A stretch of 64,000 nucleotides of DNA. Source: Faecalicatena_A orotica. Lineage in GTDB: Bacteria; Bacillota; Clostridia; Lachnospirales; Lachnospiraceae. The DNA is taken from NCBI RefSeq assembly GCF_040545875.1, contig NZ_JBEPMR010000012.1, one strand, 5' to 3'. How positions within the stretch are numbered: the stretch's first letter is position 1; the number at the start of each line of letters is the position of its first letter. Of the stretch, positions 51,337-59,160 are shown in pieces. Below the pieces are notes generated by a model, which searched no databases, was not told the origin of the DNA, and was given only the letters and a program-made list of their open reading frames with translations. The position numbers and the translations under genes were made by a program.

Positions 51337-52725
51337 ATGAAAAAACAGAAAATGGGTTTGTTGTCTTGTATCTTGATGGGTGTCGGGAGTATTATAGGTG
51401 CCAGTGTTTTTGCTACAACACCAATCGCTATCAAGATAATCGGCGGTAATGGAATTGTTATTGGTTTCATCTGTGCGGCGCTGTTCGTATTCTTACGCAG
51501 TATCCCTGAGATGTTACTCGTATCAGCATTACCTGCCAACGGAGGTTCCTACATGTACCTGACCAGGCTGGTACATCCGATTATGGGAGCATGGGATGCG
51601 TTTAATGAGTTGGTAGTAGGTGTCATGAAGATTGCTACGATGGCTTTGACGTTTTCTACATACTTTTGTATGCTGGTTCCAGCATGCCCGGACAGAATCG
51701 CAGCAGCGGTCTGCGTAGTAATCTTTACCATTATTTCCTGCTTTGGAATCAAGTTCTCATCCACAGTACAGAATATCTGTGTTGGTGTCCTTCTGGTAGC
51801 ACTGGGCATCTATATTTTCGGCGGATGGGGAGCAACAGTGGTATCCTTCAGTGAAGTTATTTCCACAACATTCCAGCTCGGAGCACTCTGGGCAGCAATG
51901 GGAATTATGCACGGAAGTCTTATCGGTGCAAACGTACTGTACTACTCAGCAGAAGAGATCGAGGATCCCGGCAAGAATGTTCCGATCGCATACCTTGTCA
52001 GCACACTTGTAACAGCTATCGTTTATGCAGCAGTAGCATATGTAACAGTAGGCGTTATGCCGAACTTCTATGAGATTGACAACCTTGCAACAGTTGCTGG
52101 AAAGTTTATGGGACCGGCAATGCTGATGTTTTTCGTGGCAGGAGGTGCACTCCTTGCTGTTGTAACAAGTATTAACTCTGCAATGATGATGTTCTCCAGA
52201 ATCAACTTCGCGGCAGCCAGAGACGGACTGTTCCCGAGTAAGATCTGTGAGTCCAACAAACACGGCGCACCGGCAGTTTCCCTTTGGGTTAACTCTGTGA
52301 TCGCTATCGTGGCAATCTTATCAGGATTCAATCTGGATGATGTTGTAAAGATTACAACAATTCCGGGACTGTTACTGCTTCCAATTACATTCCTGAGTAT
52401 CTTTATGCTGCCGAGAAAATTCCCGAATGCATACAAGAACGCTTATATCAAGACACCACATGTCCTGAACTGTATCCTTACAACGGTTGCCGGTGTAATG
52501 TGTGTAGTTCTCGGAAGCTATGTAATTGCTGAGATGAAGCCTAAGAACTGGATAACGATGCTCGTATTCTATGGCTGTGCAATTGTTTACACAATTATCA
52601 GACGTAAATATGTTCTGGATAAGAAGGGATACGATATCTTCAACAAGATGAAAGAACCTTATGAGCCTTGGTTCGAGATGGAGAAGTCAGCAAAAGCTAA
52701 TCTGGACAGCAAAGCAGCAAAATAA
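51337..52725 (+). CDS. APC-superfamily amino acid/polyamine permease
   Basis: 462 residues with about 12 membrane segments. The N-terminal motif of the superfamily, GVGSIIGASVFATTP, and AALFVFLRSIPEMLLVSALPANGGSYMY are clear, as is the amphipathic YSAEEIEDPGKNVPIAYLVS loop. It probably exchanges or imports an amino acid or amine. Flanking hydrolases suggest it imports their substrate or exports a product. AAGAGGTAAGTAG precedes the ATG. Confidence 0.9.
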   Translation: MKKQKMGLLSCILMGVGSIIGASVFATTPIAIKIIGGNGIVIGFICAALFVFLRSIPEMLLVSALPANGGSYMYLTRLVHPIMGAWDAFNELVVGVMKIATMALTFSTYFCMLVPACPDRIAAAVCVVIFTIISCFGIKFSSTVQNICVGVLLVALGIYIFGGWGATVVSFSEVISTTFQLGALWAAMGIMHGSLIGANVLYYSAEEIEDPGKNVPIAYLVSTLVTAIVYAAVAYVTVGVMPNFYEIDNLATVAGKFMGPAMLMFFVAGGALLAVVTSINSAMMMFSRINFAAARDGLFPSKICESNKHGAPAVSLWVNSVIAIVAILSGFNLDDVVKITTIPGLLLLPITFLSIFMLPRKFPNAYKNAYIKTPHVLNCILTTVAGVMCVVLGSYVIAEMKPKNWITMLVFYGCAIVYTIIRRKYVLDKKGYDIFNKMKEPYEPWFEMEKSAKANLDSKAAK

Positions 52726-52839
52726 TTTTCTGGATCATATAATATCGGGAAGGAATGCCCGTAAGGTGATCATGAGTGGGAATTCAGAAAAATCGGAAAA
52801 ATGTGTCATGATTGTCTCGTGAGATGACACTAAAAATTT

Positions 52840-52880
52840 AAAAAATGGTGTGTACATGACAACTGTACACACCATTTTTT
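52840..52880 (+). terminator. Terminator of the permease gene, overlapping the hydrolase 2 control site
   Basis: Seventeen-bp perfect arms (52840-52856 and 52864-52880; core GGTGTGTACA/TGTACACACC) with loop TGACAAC and T6. The loop contains the TGACA half-site of the predicted regulator site. Confidence 0.85.
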
Positions 52881-52888
52881 GTTATGAT
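52846..52888 (+). promoter_or_regulatory. Crp/Fnr-type half-site and -10 box of hydrolase 2
   Basis: TGGTG-N6-TGACA (52846-52861), 21 bp, TATGAT (52883-52888). Only the promoter-proximal half matches well. A second dyad, GTGTCAT (52803-52809) and ATGACAC (52824-52830), lies just upstream. Confidence 0.5.
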
Positions 52889-52917
52889 TAGTACATGAAA
52901 AGGAGGTACGATAAACT

Positions 52918-54738
52918 ATGAAGAAAAGAATAACAGAGGTTCTTGGAATTGATGTACTGCCAAATTACTGGGACAAACGCTATGTAAAGAATTTGGACAA
53001 ATTGTCAAGACCTAAGTACGAAGTGGAACTGCATGAGGATGTTTGGATGACATTAAGAGACGGTGTACGCCTCTGCGTAGATGTTTATCTTCCGAAGGGA
53101 GCAGGTCCGGTCCCGTCACTGGTAAGCTGGTCTGCTTACAGCAAAGAAATGCAGGGCATCAAGAGAGGAGCGATTCCGCCGGAATCCCTTTTATTTGACC
53201 ACAGTCTGGAAGCAGGCGATATTGAGTATTTTGTACAGAGGGGCTACGCATTTATCATTCCGGACCCGAGAGGGATCGGCAAGAGCGAGGGCGTATTCTA
53301 CGGCGTTTATAATCCGCAGGAGCACCTGGATATCTATGATATGATTGAATGGGCAGCAGAGCAGGAATGGTGCGACAGTAATGTAGGTATGGTTGGATAT
53401 TCTTACTTCGGAATCTGCCAGATCCTTGCAGCAGCACAGCAGCCTCCTCACCTGAAATGTATTATGCCTTGCTCATTTGTTGATGATTACTATCAGCATG
53501 GATATTACGGCGGTGTACCGTCTACCTATATGAGCATTTACTGGGAACTGTGCCCATCCAATAATCCGATGCCGTGGTCTGTAAAGATGTATGGTGAAGA
53601 AAAAGTAAAAGAAATGATGAAAGAGCGCCTGCAGGATCCTGACATCGCGGTAAACTCATACTTTACAAAGATTCTGACAACATGGCCGCCGACTTATCAT
53701 ACGTTCTATCTGGATTACCTGCTTCATCCGCTGGATGACGAATACTGGCAGCAGCGTTCAGCTAACCAGATGTATGACAAGGTAAAGACACCGGTATACC
53801 TGCACTGTGCATGGTCACCACTTGGAAGATGGAGTTCCCCGATCTTCGCTGCTATGAATGACGACCGTCTCCAGGCTCCGAAGCGCCTTGGCGTCCTTGA
53901 AGGATATGACGGACTGGAACTTCCATACCGTGCATTGAACGAAGAATGCTTAAGATGGTATGATCACTGGCTCAAGGGAGTTGACACAGGAATCATGGAT
54001 GAACCTCCGTATAAGTTCTGTGTAATCAACTCGGGCACACGCTATGAAAACGAATGGCCGCTGGCAAGAACGGAATGGCAGAAACTTTACTTACGTTCCT
54101 TCAACCGCCTGCGTTGGGACAAAGAACCGGATAAGGATCTTCCACCGGATGGATTTACACATCTGCCGCCTTCAATTTCTACAGAAGTGAACAAGATTGT
54201 GTACAAATCATCCAGATTTGCACAGGCTAAGGAGATTACCGGACCAATCGAGTTACATCTCTGGGCTTCCATTGATGCAGAGGATGCAAACTTTGTCTGC
54301 AGCCTGTTTGATGTACTGCCAGATGGTACAAGAATGCCGCTGCTGCGTTATGGCGCGCTGAGAGCTTCTCATCCGCTGAATGAAGAAAAATCAACGATCG
54401 GATCACCGGTACATGACAACAGCGTATCTATTCCTGTTACACCGGGAGAGGTTCGTGAGTATGTAATCGAGATGAGCCCGACTGCTATGGTTATTCCGGC
54501 AGGACATTGGATTGAACTGGAAATCACAAGCCAGTGCCCGAATGAGTGCCATACAGAAAGCTGGACAGGAAAAGTCGGCAACATGAATGTAATTCCTACG
54601 AATACTACGACTGCTTATAAGATATACAGAGACAATAACCATCCGTCATATCTGCTCCTGCCTATCATTCCGTATACCGATCCGGAACAGTGGGTACAGC
54701 CGTTTGAAAACTGGGATGAAATCGAAGTAGAAGATTAA
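52918..54738 (+). CDS. CocE/NonD-family alpha/beta hydrolase 2
   Basis: 606 residues, a full-length paralogue of the product of 48448-50292. Nearly the same N-terminus is present (YWDKRYVKNLDKLSRP), with nucleophile Ser162 in VGYSYFG, YYQHGYYGGVPSTYM and the C-terminal beta-sandwich GPIELHLWASIDAEDANF. Even the ribosome binding region (AGGAGGTACGAT) is shared with its paralogue. It is cytoplasmic. The two copies have clearly diverged, so they may handle different substrates under the same regulator. Confidence 0.85.
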   Translation: MKKRITEVLGIDVLPNYWDKRYVKNLDKLSRPKYEVELHEDVWMTLRDGVRLCVDVYLPKGAGPVPSLVSWSAYSKEMQGIKRGAIPPESLLFDHSLEAGDIEYFVQRGYAFIIPDPRGIGKSEGVFYGVYNPQEHLDIYDMIEWAAEQEWCDSNVGMVGYSYFGICQILAAAQQPPHLKCIMPCSFVDDYYQHGYYGGVPSTYMSIYWELCPSNNPMPWSVKMYGEEKVKEMMKERLQDPDIAVNSYFTKILTTWPPTYHTFYLDYLLHPLDDEYWQQRSANQMYDKVKTPVYLHCAWSPLGRWSSPIFAAMNDDRLQAPKRLGVLEGYDGLELPYRALNEECLRWYDHWLKGVDTGIMDEPPYKFCVINSGTRYENEWPLARTEWQKLYLRSFNRLRWDKEPDKDLPPDGFTHLPPSISTEVNKIVYKSSRFAQAKEITGPIELHLWASIDAEDANFVCSLFDVLPDGTRMPLLRYGALRASHPLNEEKSTIGSPVHDNSVSIPVTPGEVREYVIEMSPTAMVIPAGHWIELEITSQCPNECHTESWTGKVGNMNVIPTNTTTAYKIYRDNNHPSYLLLPIIPYTDPEQWVQPFENWDEIEVED

Positions 54739-54801
54739 TGATTAATGATAGGGAATGGTCTTTGTACGGGGGAAAGCCCATGTCTGCAAAGATTACCCAT
54801 A

Positions 54802-54856
54802 AGAAAAAGCAAGAAAAATAAAGGCGCAGGCCGGTATTTTTCCTGCTTTTTTCTTT
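54802..54856 (+). terminator. Terminator after hydrolase 2
   Basis: The A-rich arm 54802-54820 (contains AAAAAGCAAG) pairs with 54835-54853 (TTCCTGCTTTTTT), followed by CTTTT. Confidence 0.7.
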
Positions 54857-54882
54857 TCCGGGAGAATTAGGGAGGTTTTTAT

Positions 54883-56217
54883 ATGAAGGATATGACGGTT
54901 GGAAAACCGGCCCGTATTATCGGAGGATTTGCACTGCCGATGCTGTTGGGGGATGTTTTTCAGCAGTTTTACAATATTGTGGATTCGGTCGTGGTCGGCC
55001 GTTTTGTAGGGGCGGACGCTCTGGCAGCCGTGGGCGGGTCTTTTCCTGTTACTTTTATTTTGAATGCGGTTATGATCGGGCTTACCATCGGTGCTTCAGT
55101 GCTTTTGTCACAGTTATTCGGTGCCAGACAGATCGGGGATTTTCATAAGGCTCTTTATACGATGATTGTCGGGATGGGTGTGCTTGCCGTGGTCCTGACA
55201 GGGGTGAGCCAGGCTCTGGCAGTTCCCCTGCTTCGTCTGATAGGCACTCCTGATGCAATTATGCAGGGAAGTACTCTGTATCTGCGGATTGTATTCGGGG
55301 GACTTGTACTGACGTTTGCCTATAACGTATGCACGGCAATTTTCCGATCAATTGGAGACTCAAGGACTCCGCTTTATTTTTTGATGATTGCATCTATATT
55401 AAACATCATCCTGGACCTGCTGTTTGTAATAGTGTTTCATATGGGAGTTGCCGGTGTGGCAGTTGCGACTATCATGTCTCAGGGGATATCGGCGCTTCTG
55501 TGTGTTCTGTATATTAGGAAGAAGGCTGAAATACTGCGGATGTCTAAGGAGGAGCGCGTGTTTGACGGTGAAATGCTCAGGAGGATTATGGGACTGGGTC
55601 TGCCAGCTATGTTTCAGCAGGTATCGGTTTCTGTCAGCGTGATGTGTGTGCAGGGGATGGTCAACCTTTTCGGAACGGCGGCAATGGCCGGTTATGCGGC
55701 GGCAGGAAAGGTAGAGTCGCTTGCCATGATGCCGATGTTTGATCTGGGATCTGCTCTGTCTACATATGTGGCCCAGAACATAGGCGCCGGGAATGAAAAA
55801 CGGGCCAGACAGGGCGTTCATGCGGGATTCGGACTGGCTCTGGTGGTCTGCGGAGGCATTGGAATTCTGATTTTCATTTTCAGATACCAGTTAATTGGCA
55901 TATTCCTTAAGGGGGATGTAAACCCGGTTGTAATTGAATTCGGTGTGGGGTACCTTGGGGCGATTGCGCTGTTCTACCTGATCAATGCATTTTATAACAA
56001 TCTGAGCGGTGCACTGCGCGGCGCGGGGGATGCATTATATTCTATGACGGCGACGGTTATTGCACTTGTTGTAAGAGTCGCATCTTCCTATCTTATGCTG
56101 AAGTATACGAATCTCGGGATGGCTTCTGTCTGGTGGGGGCTTCCGGTTTCCTGGAGCACGGGTCTGATTCTGTGCCTTGCAAGGTATCTGGGCGGGAAAT
56201 GGAAAAAAGAAGTATAA
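54883..56217 (+). CDS. MATE-family multidrug/cation antiporter
   Basis: 444 residues with about 12 membrane segments in two repeats. Landmarks are GFALPMLLGDVFQQFYNIVDSVVVGRFVGADALAAVGGSFP, then GLPAMFQQVSVSVSVMCVQGMVNLFG and VAQNIGAGNEKRARQGV. It belongs to the DinF/NorM-like branch. It exports cationic compounds using a Na+ or proton gradient. GGGAGGTTTTTAT precedes the ATG. Confidence 0.9.
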   Translation: MKDMTVGKPARIIGGFALPMLLGDVFQQFYNIVDSVVVGRFVGADALAAVGGSFPVTFILNAVMIGLTIGASVLLSQLFGARQIGDFHKALYTMIVGMGVLAVVLTGVSQALAVPLLRLIGTPDAIMQGSTLYLRIVFGGLVLTFAYNVCTAIFRSIGDSRTPLYFLMIASILNIILDLLFVIVFHMGVAGVAVATIMSQGISALLCVLYIRKKAEILRMSKEERVFDGEMLRRIMGLGLPAMFQQVSVSVSVMCVQGMVNLFGTAAMAGYAAAGKVESLAMMPMFDLGSALSTYVAQNIGAGNEKRARQGVHAGFGLALVVCGGIGILIFIFRYQLIGIFLKGDVNPVVIEFGVGYLGAIALFYLINAFYNNLSGALRGAGDALYSMTATVIALVVRVASSYLMLKYTNLGMASVWWGLPVSWSTGLILCLARYLGGKWKKEV

Positions 56218-56252
56218 ATAAATGGTTATGGATACTATACGAATATATGTCT

Positions 56253-56281
56253 TTGATTATATAACCTCCCGGATTTATAAT
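56253..56281 (+). promoter_or_regulatory. Promoter of aspA-malic enzyme operon
   Basis: TTGATT (56253-56258), 17 bp, TATAAT (56276-56281). The spacer contains a sequence (56264-56275) complementary to the aspA ribosome binding region (56309-56320). Confidence 0.65.
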
Positions 56282-56328
56282 ATGTCTGTAAAAAGAAACA
56301 GGCGATTCAATCTGGGAGGTCATTTGTT

Positions 56329-57777
56329 ATGGTGATGAAGAAAAAAATAGATGGAATGGAATGCAGAACGGAAAAGGATTCGATCGGGAGCAAGGATATT
56401 CCGGAAGGCGTGTACTATGGAGTGCAGTCCCTGAGGGCTGCGGAAAACTTCCGAATTACGGGGCTGTCCATGCATCCGGAGGTAATCAACAGTCTGGCGC
56501 AGATCAAGAAAGCAGCGGCGATTACAAACTGTGAGATTGGGCTGCTCGATAAACATATTGCTGAGGCAATCGTGAAAGCCTGCGATGAAATCATGGAGGG
56601 CAGACTTCATGATGAGTTTATCGTAGACCCGATACAGGGAGGGGCAGGGACCTCGATTAATATGAATGCCAATGAGGTGATTGCAAACCGTGCCATTGAA
56701 TTACTGGGCGGGCAGAAGGGCGACTATTCCATTGTACATCCGAATGACCATGTAAACTGCGGACAGTCTACCAATGATGTTATTCCGACTGCCGGGAAAA
56801 TGACTTCCCTGAAACTTCTGAAAAATGCGAAGAAAGAACTGGAGCGGTTACATAAGGCACTTTGTGATAAAGGGGAAGAATTCGACACGATTATCAAAAT
56901 GGGAAGAACCCAGATGCAGGATGCGGTGCCGATCCGTCTTGGTCAGGAATTTAAGGCTTATTCGGTTGCGATCCAGCGGGATATCAACCGTATGGAAAAG
57001 GCGCAGGAAGAGATGAGGACGCTGAATATGGGCGGGACGGCAATCGGAACCGGAATCAATGCAGACGAAGCATATTTAAGAAGGATTGTTCCAAATCTGG
57101 CACGGATCAGTGATATGGATCTCGTGCAGGCTTATGACCTGATCGATGCAACACAGAACCTGGATCCGTTTGTGGCAGTTTCCGGTGCCGTAAAGGCCTG
57201 CGCAGTGACACTTTCAAAGATTGCGAATGATTTCCGGCTGATGTCATCCGGACCGAGATGCGGATTCGGTGAAATCAACCTTCCTGCGAAACAGAACGGA
57301 TCATCCATCATGCCCGGAAAAGTAAATCCGGTGATTCCGGAAGTAGTCAACCAGGTAGCGTTTAACATCATAGGAAATGATGTGACAATCACGATGGCGG
57401 CTGAAGCCGGACAACTGGAACTCAATGCATTTGAGCCGATTGTATTCTACTGTCTGTTCCAGTCCATCGATACTCTGGCCTATGCGGTTGAGACATTTGT
57501 TGATAACTGTGTCAGTGGAATTACGGCAAATAGGGAGCGGTGTAAAGAACTGGTGGATAACAGTGTCGGAATCGTTACCGCACTCTGCCCGCATGTTGGA
57601 TACGCGAAGGCGGCGTCACTGGCAAAGACGGCAGTGAAGACAGGGGAGTCTGTCAGAAAGCTGATTCTGGAGGAAGGGCTTCTGAATGAGGAGGAGTTAA
57701 ACGAGATACTGGATGTAAAGAATATGACGGAACCCGGAATTTCAGGAAAAGAACTTCTGCTTAAGAATATGGAGTAA
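56329..57777 (+). CDS. aspA: Aspartate ammonia-lyase
   Basis: 482 residues of the fumarase/aspartase superfamily. Signature GSSIMPGKVNPVIPE, the substrate region GGAGTSINMNANEVIANRA, HPNDHVNCGQSTNDV and GRTQMQDAVPIRLGQE are those of aspartase rather than fumarase. It deaminates aspartate to fumarate and ammonia. Directly followed by malic enzyme, suggesting aspartate to fumarate, malate and pyruvate with NAD(P)H gain if a fumarase is supplied elsewhere. GGGAGGTCATTTGTT precedes the ATG. Confidence 0.93.
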   Translation: MVMKKKIDGMECRTEKDSIGSKDIPEGVYYGVQSLRAAENFRITGLSMHPEVINSLAQIKKAAAITNCEIGLLDKHIAEAIVKACDEIMEGRLHDEFIVDPIQGGAGTSINMNANEVIANRAIELLGGQKGDYSIVHPNDHVNCGQSTNDVIPTAGKMTSLKLLKNAKKELERLHKALCDKGEEFDTIIKMGRTQMQDAVPIRLGQEFKAYSVAIQRDINRMEKAQEEMRTLNMGGTAIGTGINADEAYLRRIVPNLARISDMDLVQAYDLIDATQNLDPFVAVSGAVKACAVTLSKIANDFRLMSSGPRCGFGEINLPAKQNGSSIMPGKVNPVIPEVVNQVAFNIIGNDVTITMAAEAGQLELNAFEPIVFYCLFQSIDTLAYAVETFVDNCVSGITANRERCKELVDNSVGIVTALCPHVGYAKAASLAKTAVKTGESVRKLILEEGLLNEEELNEILDVKNMTEPGISGKELLLKNME

Positions 57778-57801
57778 GAAAGGAAGAAAGAGGTGCCTGT
57801 T

Positions 57802-58965
57802 ATGGATTATGGAAAAGAAGCAATGAAGATGCATGAAAAATATCGTGGAAAGATTGAAGTGTGCAGTAAAGTGCCGCTGAAGACAAGGGAAGATCTGAGT
57901 ACGGCATACACACCGGGAGTAGCCAGCCCGTGTATGGAGATTCATAAGGACGAGAAAAAAGCATATTCCTATACAGCCAAAGGTAATCTGGTTGCAGTTG
58001 TAACGGACGGTACTGCAGTTCTGGGCCTGGGTGATATCGGGCCGAAGGCTGCAATGCCGGTCATGGAAGGAAAGGCAATTCTATTCAAGGAATTTGGCGG
58101 GGTAGATGCATTTCCGATCTGTTTAGACACAAAGGATACGGAGGAAATCATTGAAACTGTGAAGCGGATAGCGCCGTGTTTTGGCGGCATTAATCTGGAG
58201 GATATCTGTTCTCCGAAATGCTTTGAGATCGAACAGAGGCTGGAACAGGAACTGGATATCCCTGTATTCCATGATGACCAGCACGGAACGGCGATAGTGA
58301 CGACGGCGGCACTTATGAATGCCCTGAAAGTTGTGGGGAAGAAAATAGAAGATGTCAAGGTTGTGCTGAACGGGCCGGGGAGCGCAGGAACCGCGATTGC
58401 AAAAATGATGCTGCATGCCGGGGTGAAGCACATGACAATCTGTGATCTGGAAGGAATTCTGGCAGAAGGATGCCCGTTTGCAGTGGGGCATAAACTGGAA
58501 CTGGCCAGACTGACAAATCCGGAAGGGATTACCGGGACTTTGAAGGATGCAATCGTGGGTGCGGATGTATTTGTAGGCGTTTCAGCAGGGAACATCCTGA
58601 CTAAAGAAATGGTGCGTACGATGGCACCGGACCCGGTTGTCTTCGCGATGGCGAATCCGACCCCGGAAATCACCTATGAGGATGCTGTCGAGGCAGGGGT
58701 AAAAGTCATGGGAACCGGGCGTTCCGATTATCCAAACCAGATCAATAACGTGCTTGCATTCCCCGGTTTGTTCCGCGGGGCGTTGGATGCGGGCGCGCGG
58801 GATATCAATTATGACATGAAGCTGGCCGCAGCCCGTGCAATAGCCTCACTTGTCACCGATGAAGAACTAAAACCGGAATACATTATCCCGTCCCCGTTCG
58901 ATCCGCGTGTGGCCGCAAAAGTTGCGGAAGAAGTAGCAAAATGTACACATATGTCAGTTTTCTGA
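57802..58965 (+). CDS. NAD(P)-dependent malic enzyme
   Basis: About 387 residues from the ATG at 57802 (AAGAGGTG upstream); a GTG at 57793 with AAAGGA is an alternative. Motifs are STAYTPGVASPC, VTDGTAVLGLGDIGPKAAMPVMEGKA, metal site in FHDDQHGTA and the dinucleotide fold LNGPGSAGTAIAKM. It is the short bacterial type without a phosphotransacetylase domain. It decarboxylates malate to pyruvate. Co-transcribed with aspA. Confidence 0.92.
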   Translation: MDYGKEAMKMHEKYRGKIEVCSKVPLKTREDLSTAYTPGVASPCMEIHKDEKKAYSYTAKGNLVAVVTDGTAVLGLGDIGPKAAMPVMEGKAILFKEFGGVDAFPICLDTKDTEEIIETVKRIAPCFGGINLEDICSPKCFEIEQRLEQELDIPVFHDDQHGTAIVTTAALMNALKVVGKKIEDVKVVLNGPGSAGTAIAKMMLHAGVKHMTICDLEGILAEGCPFAVGHKLELARLTNPEGITGTLKDAIVGADVFVGVSAGNILTKEMVRTMAPDPVVFAMANPTPEITYEDAVEAGVKVMGTGRSDYPNQINNVLAFPGLFRGALDAGARDINYDMKLAAARAIASLVTDEELKPEYIIPSPFDPRVAAKVAEEVAKCTHMSVF

Positions 58966-58970
58966 CAGTA

Positions 58971-59160
58971 AAAAAATCACCGTTCCTTTATACTTATAGC
59001 AAGATAACAAGGCTTGAAAGAACTAAGCTTAAGAGGCGAAGGGGAGCATCCATGTTGCTAAGGCTCAAAAAGACTGAGCCAAAGCCAACAGGATGTACTT
59101 TGCCACATAAGGCTTGAAAAGACCAAGCCTAAGAGGCATAAGTAAGGACGGTGATTTTTT
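58971..59160 (+). ncRNA. Structured leader RNA (candidate cis-regulatory element) before the membrane protein gene
   Basis: The ends pair in a long closing stem: AAAAAATCACCG (58971-58982) with CGGTGATTTTTT (59149-59160), continued by TCCTT with AAGGA and TACTTAT with ATAAGTA. Inside are three hairpins with AGGCTY stems: 59010-59030 (loop AAAGAAC), 59062-59080 (loop AAAAGAC) and 59110-59130 (loop AAAAGAC). The middle one sits on a helix of GCATCC (59046-59051) with GGATG (59091-59095). The only ribosome-binding-like AAGGA (59144-59148) is inside the closing stem, and the stem ends in T6 next to the ATG. I do not recognise it as a known riboswitch class. Confidence 0.55.

Noticed and set aside
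59009..59137. Interpretation of the repeated hairpins as an ANTAR antitermination target
   Set aside because: ANTAR targets have paired hexaloops with A at 1 and G at 4. Two of the three loops here are 7 nt, and the fit needs bulges, so the class is not supported.
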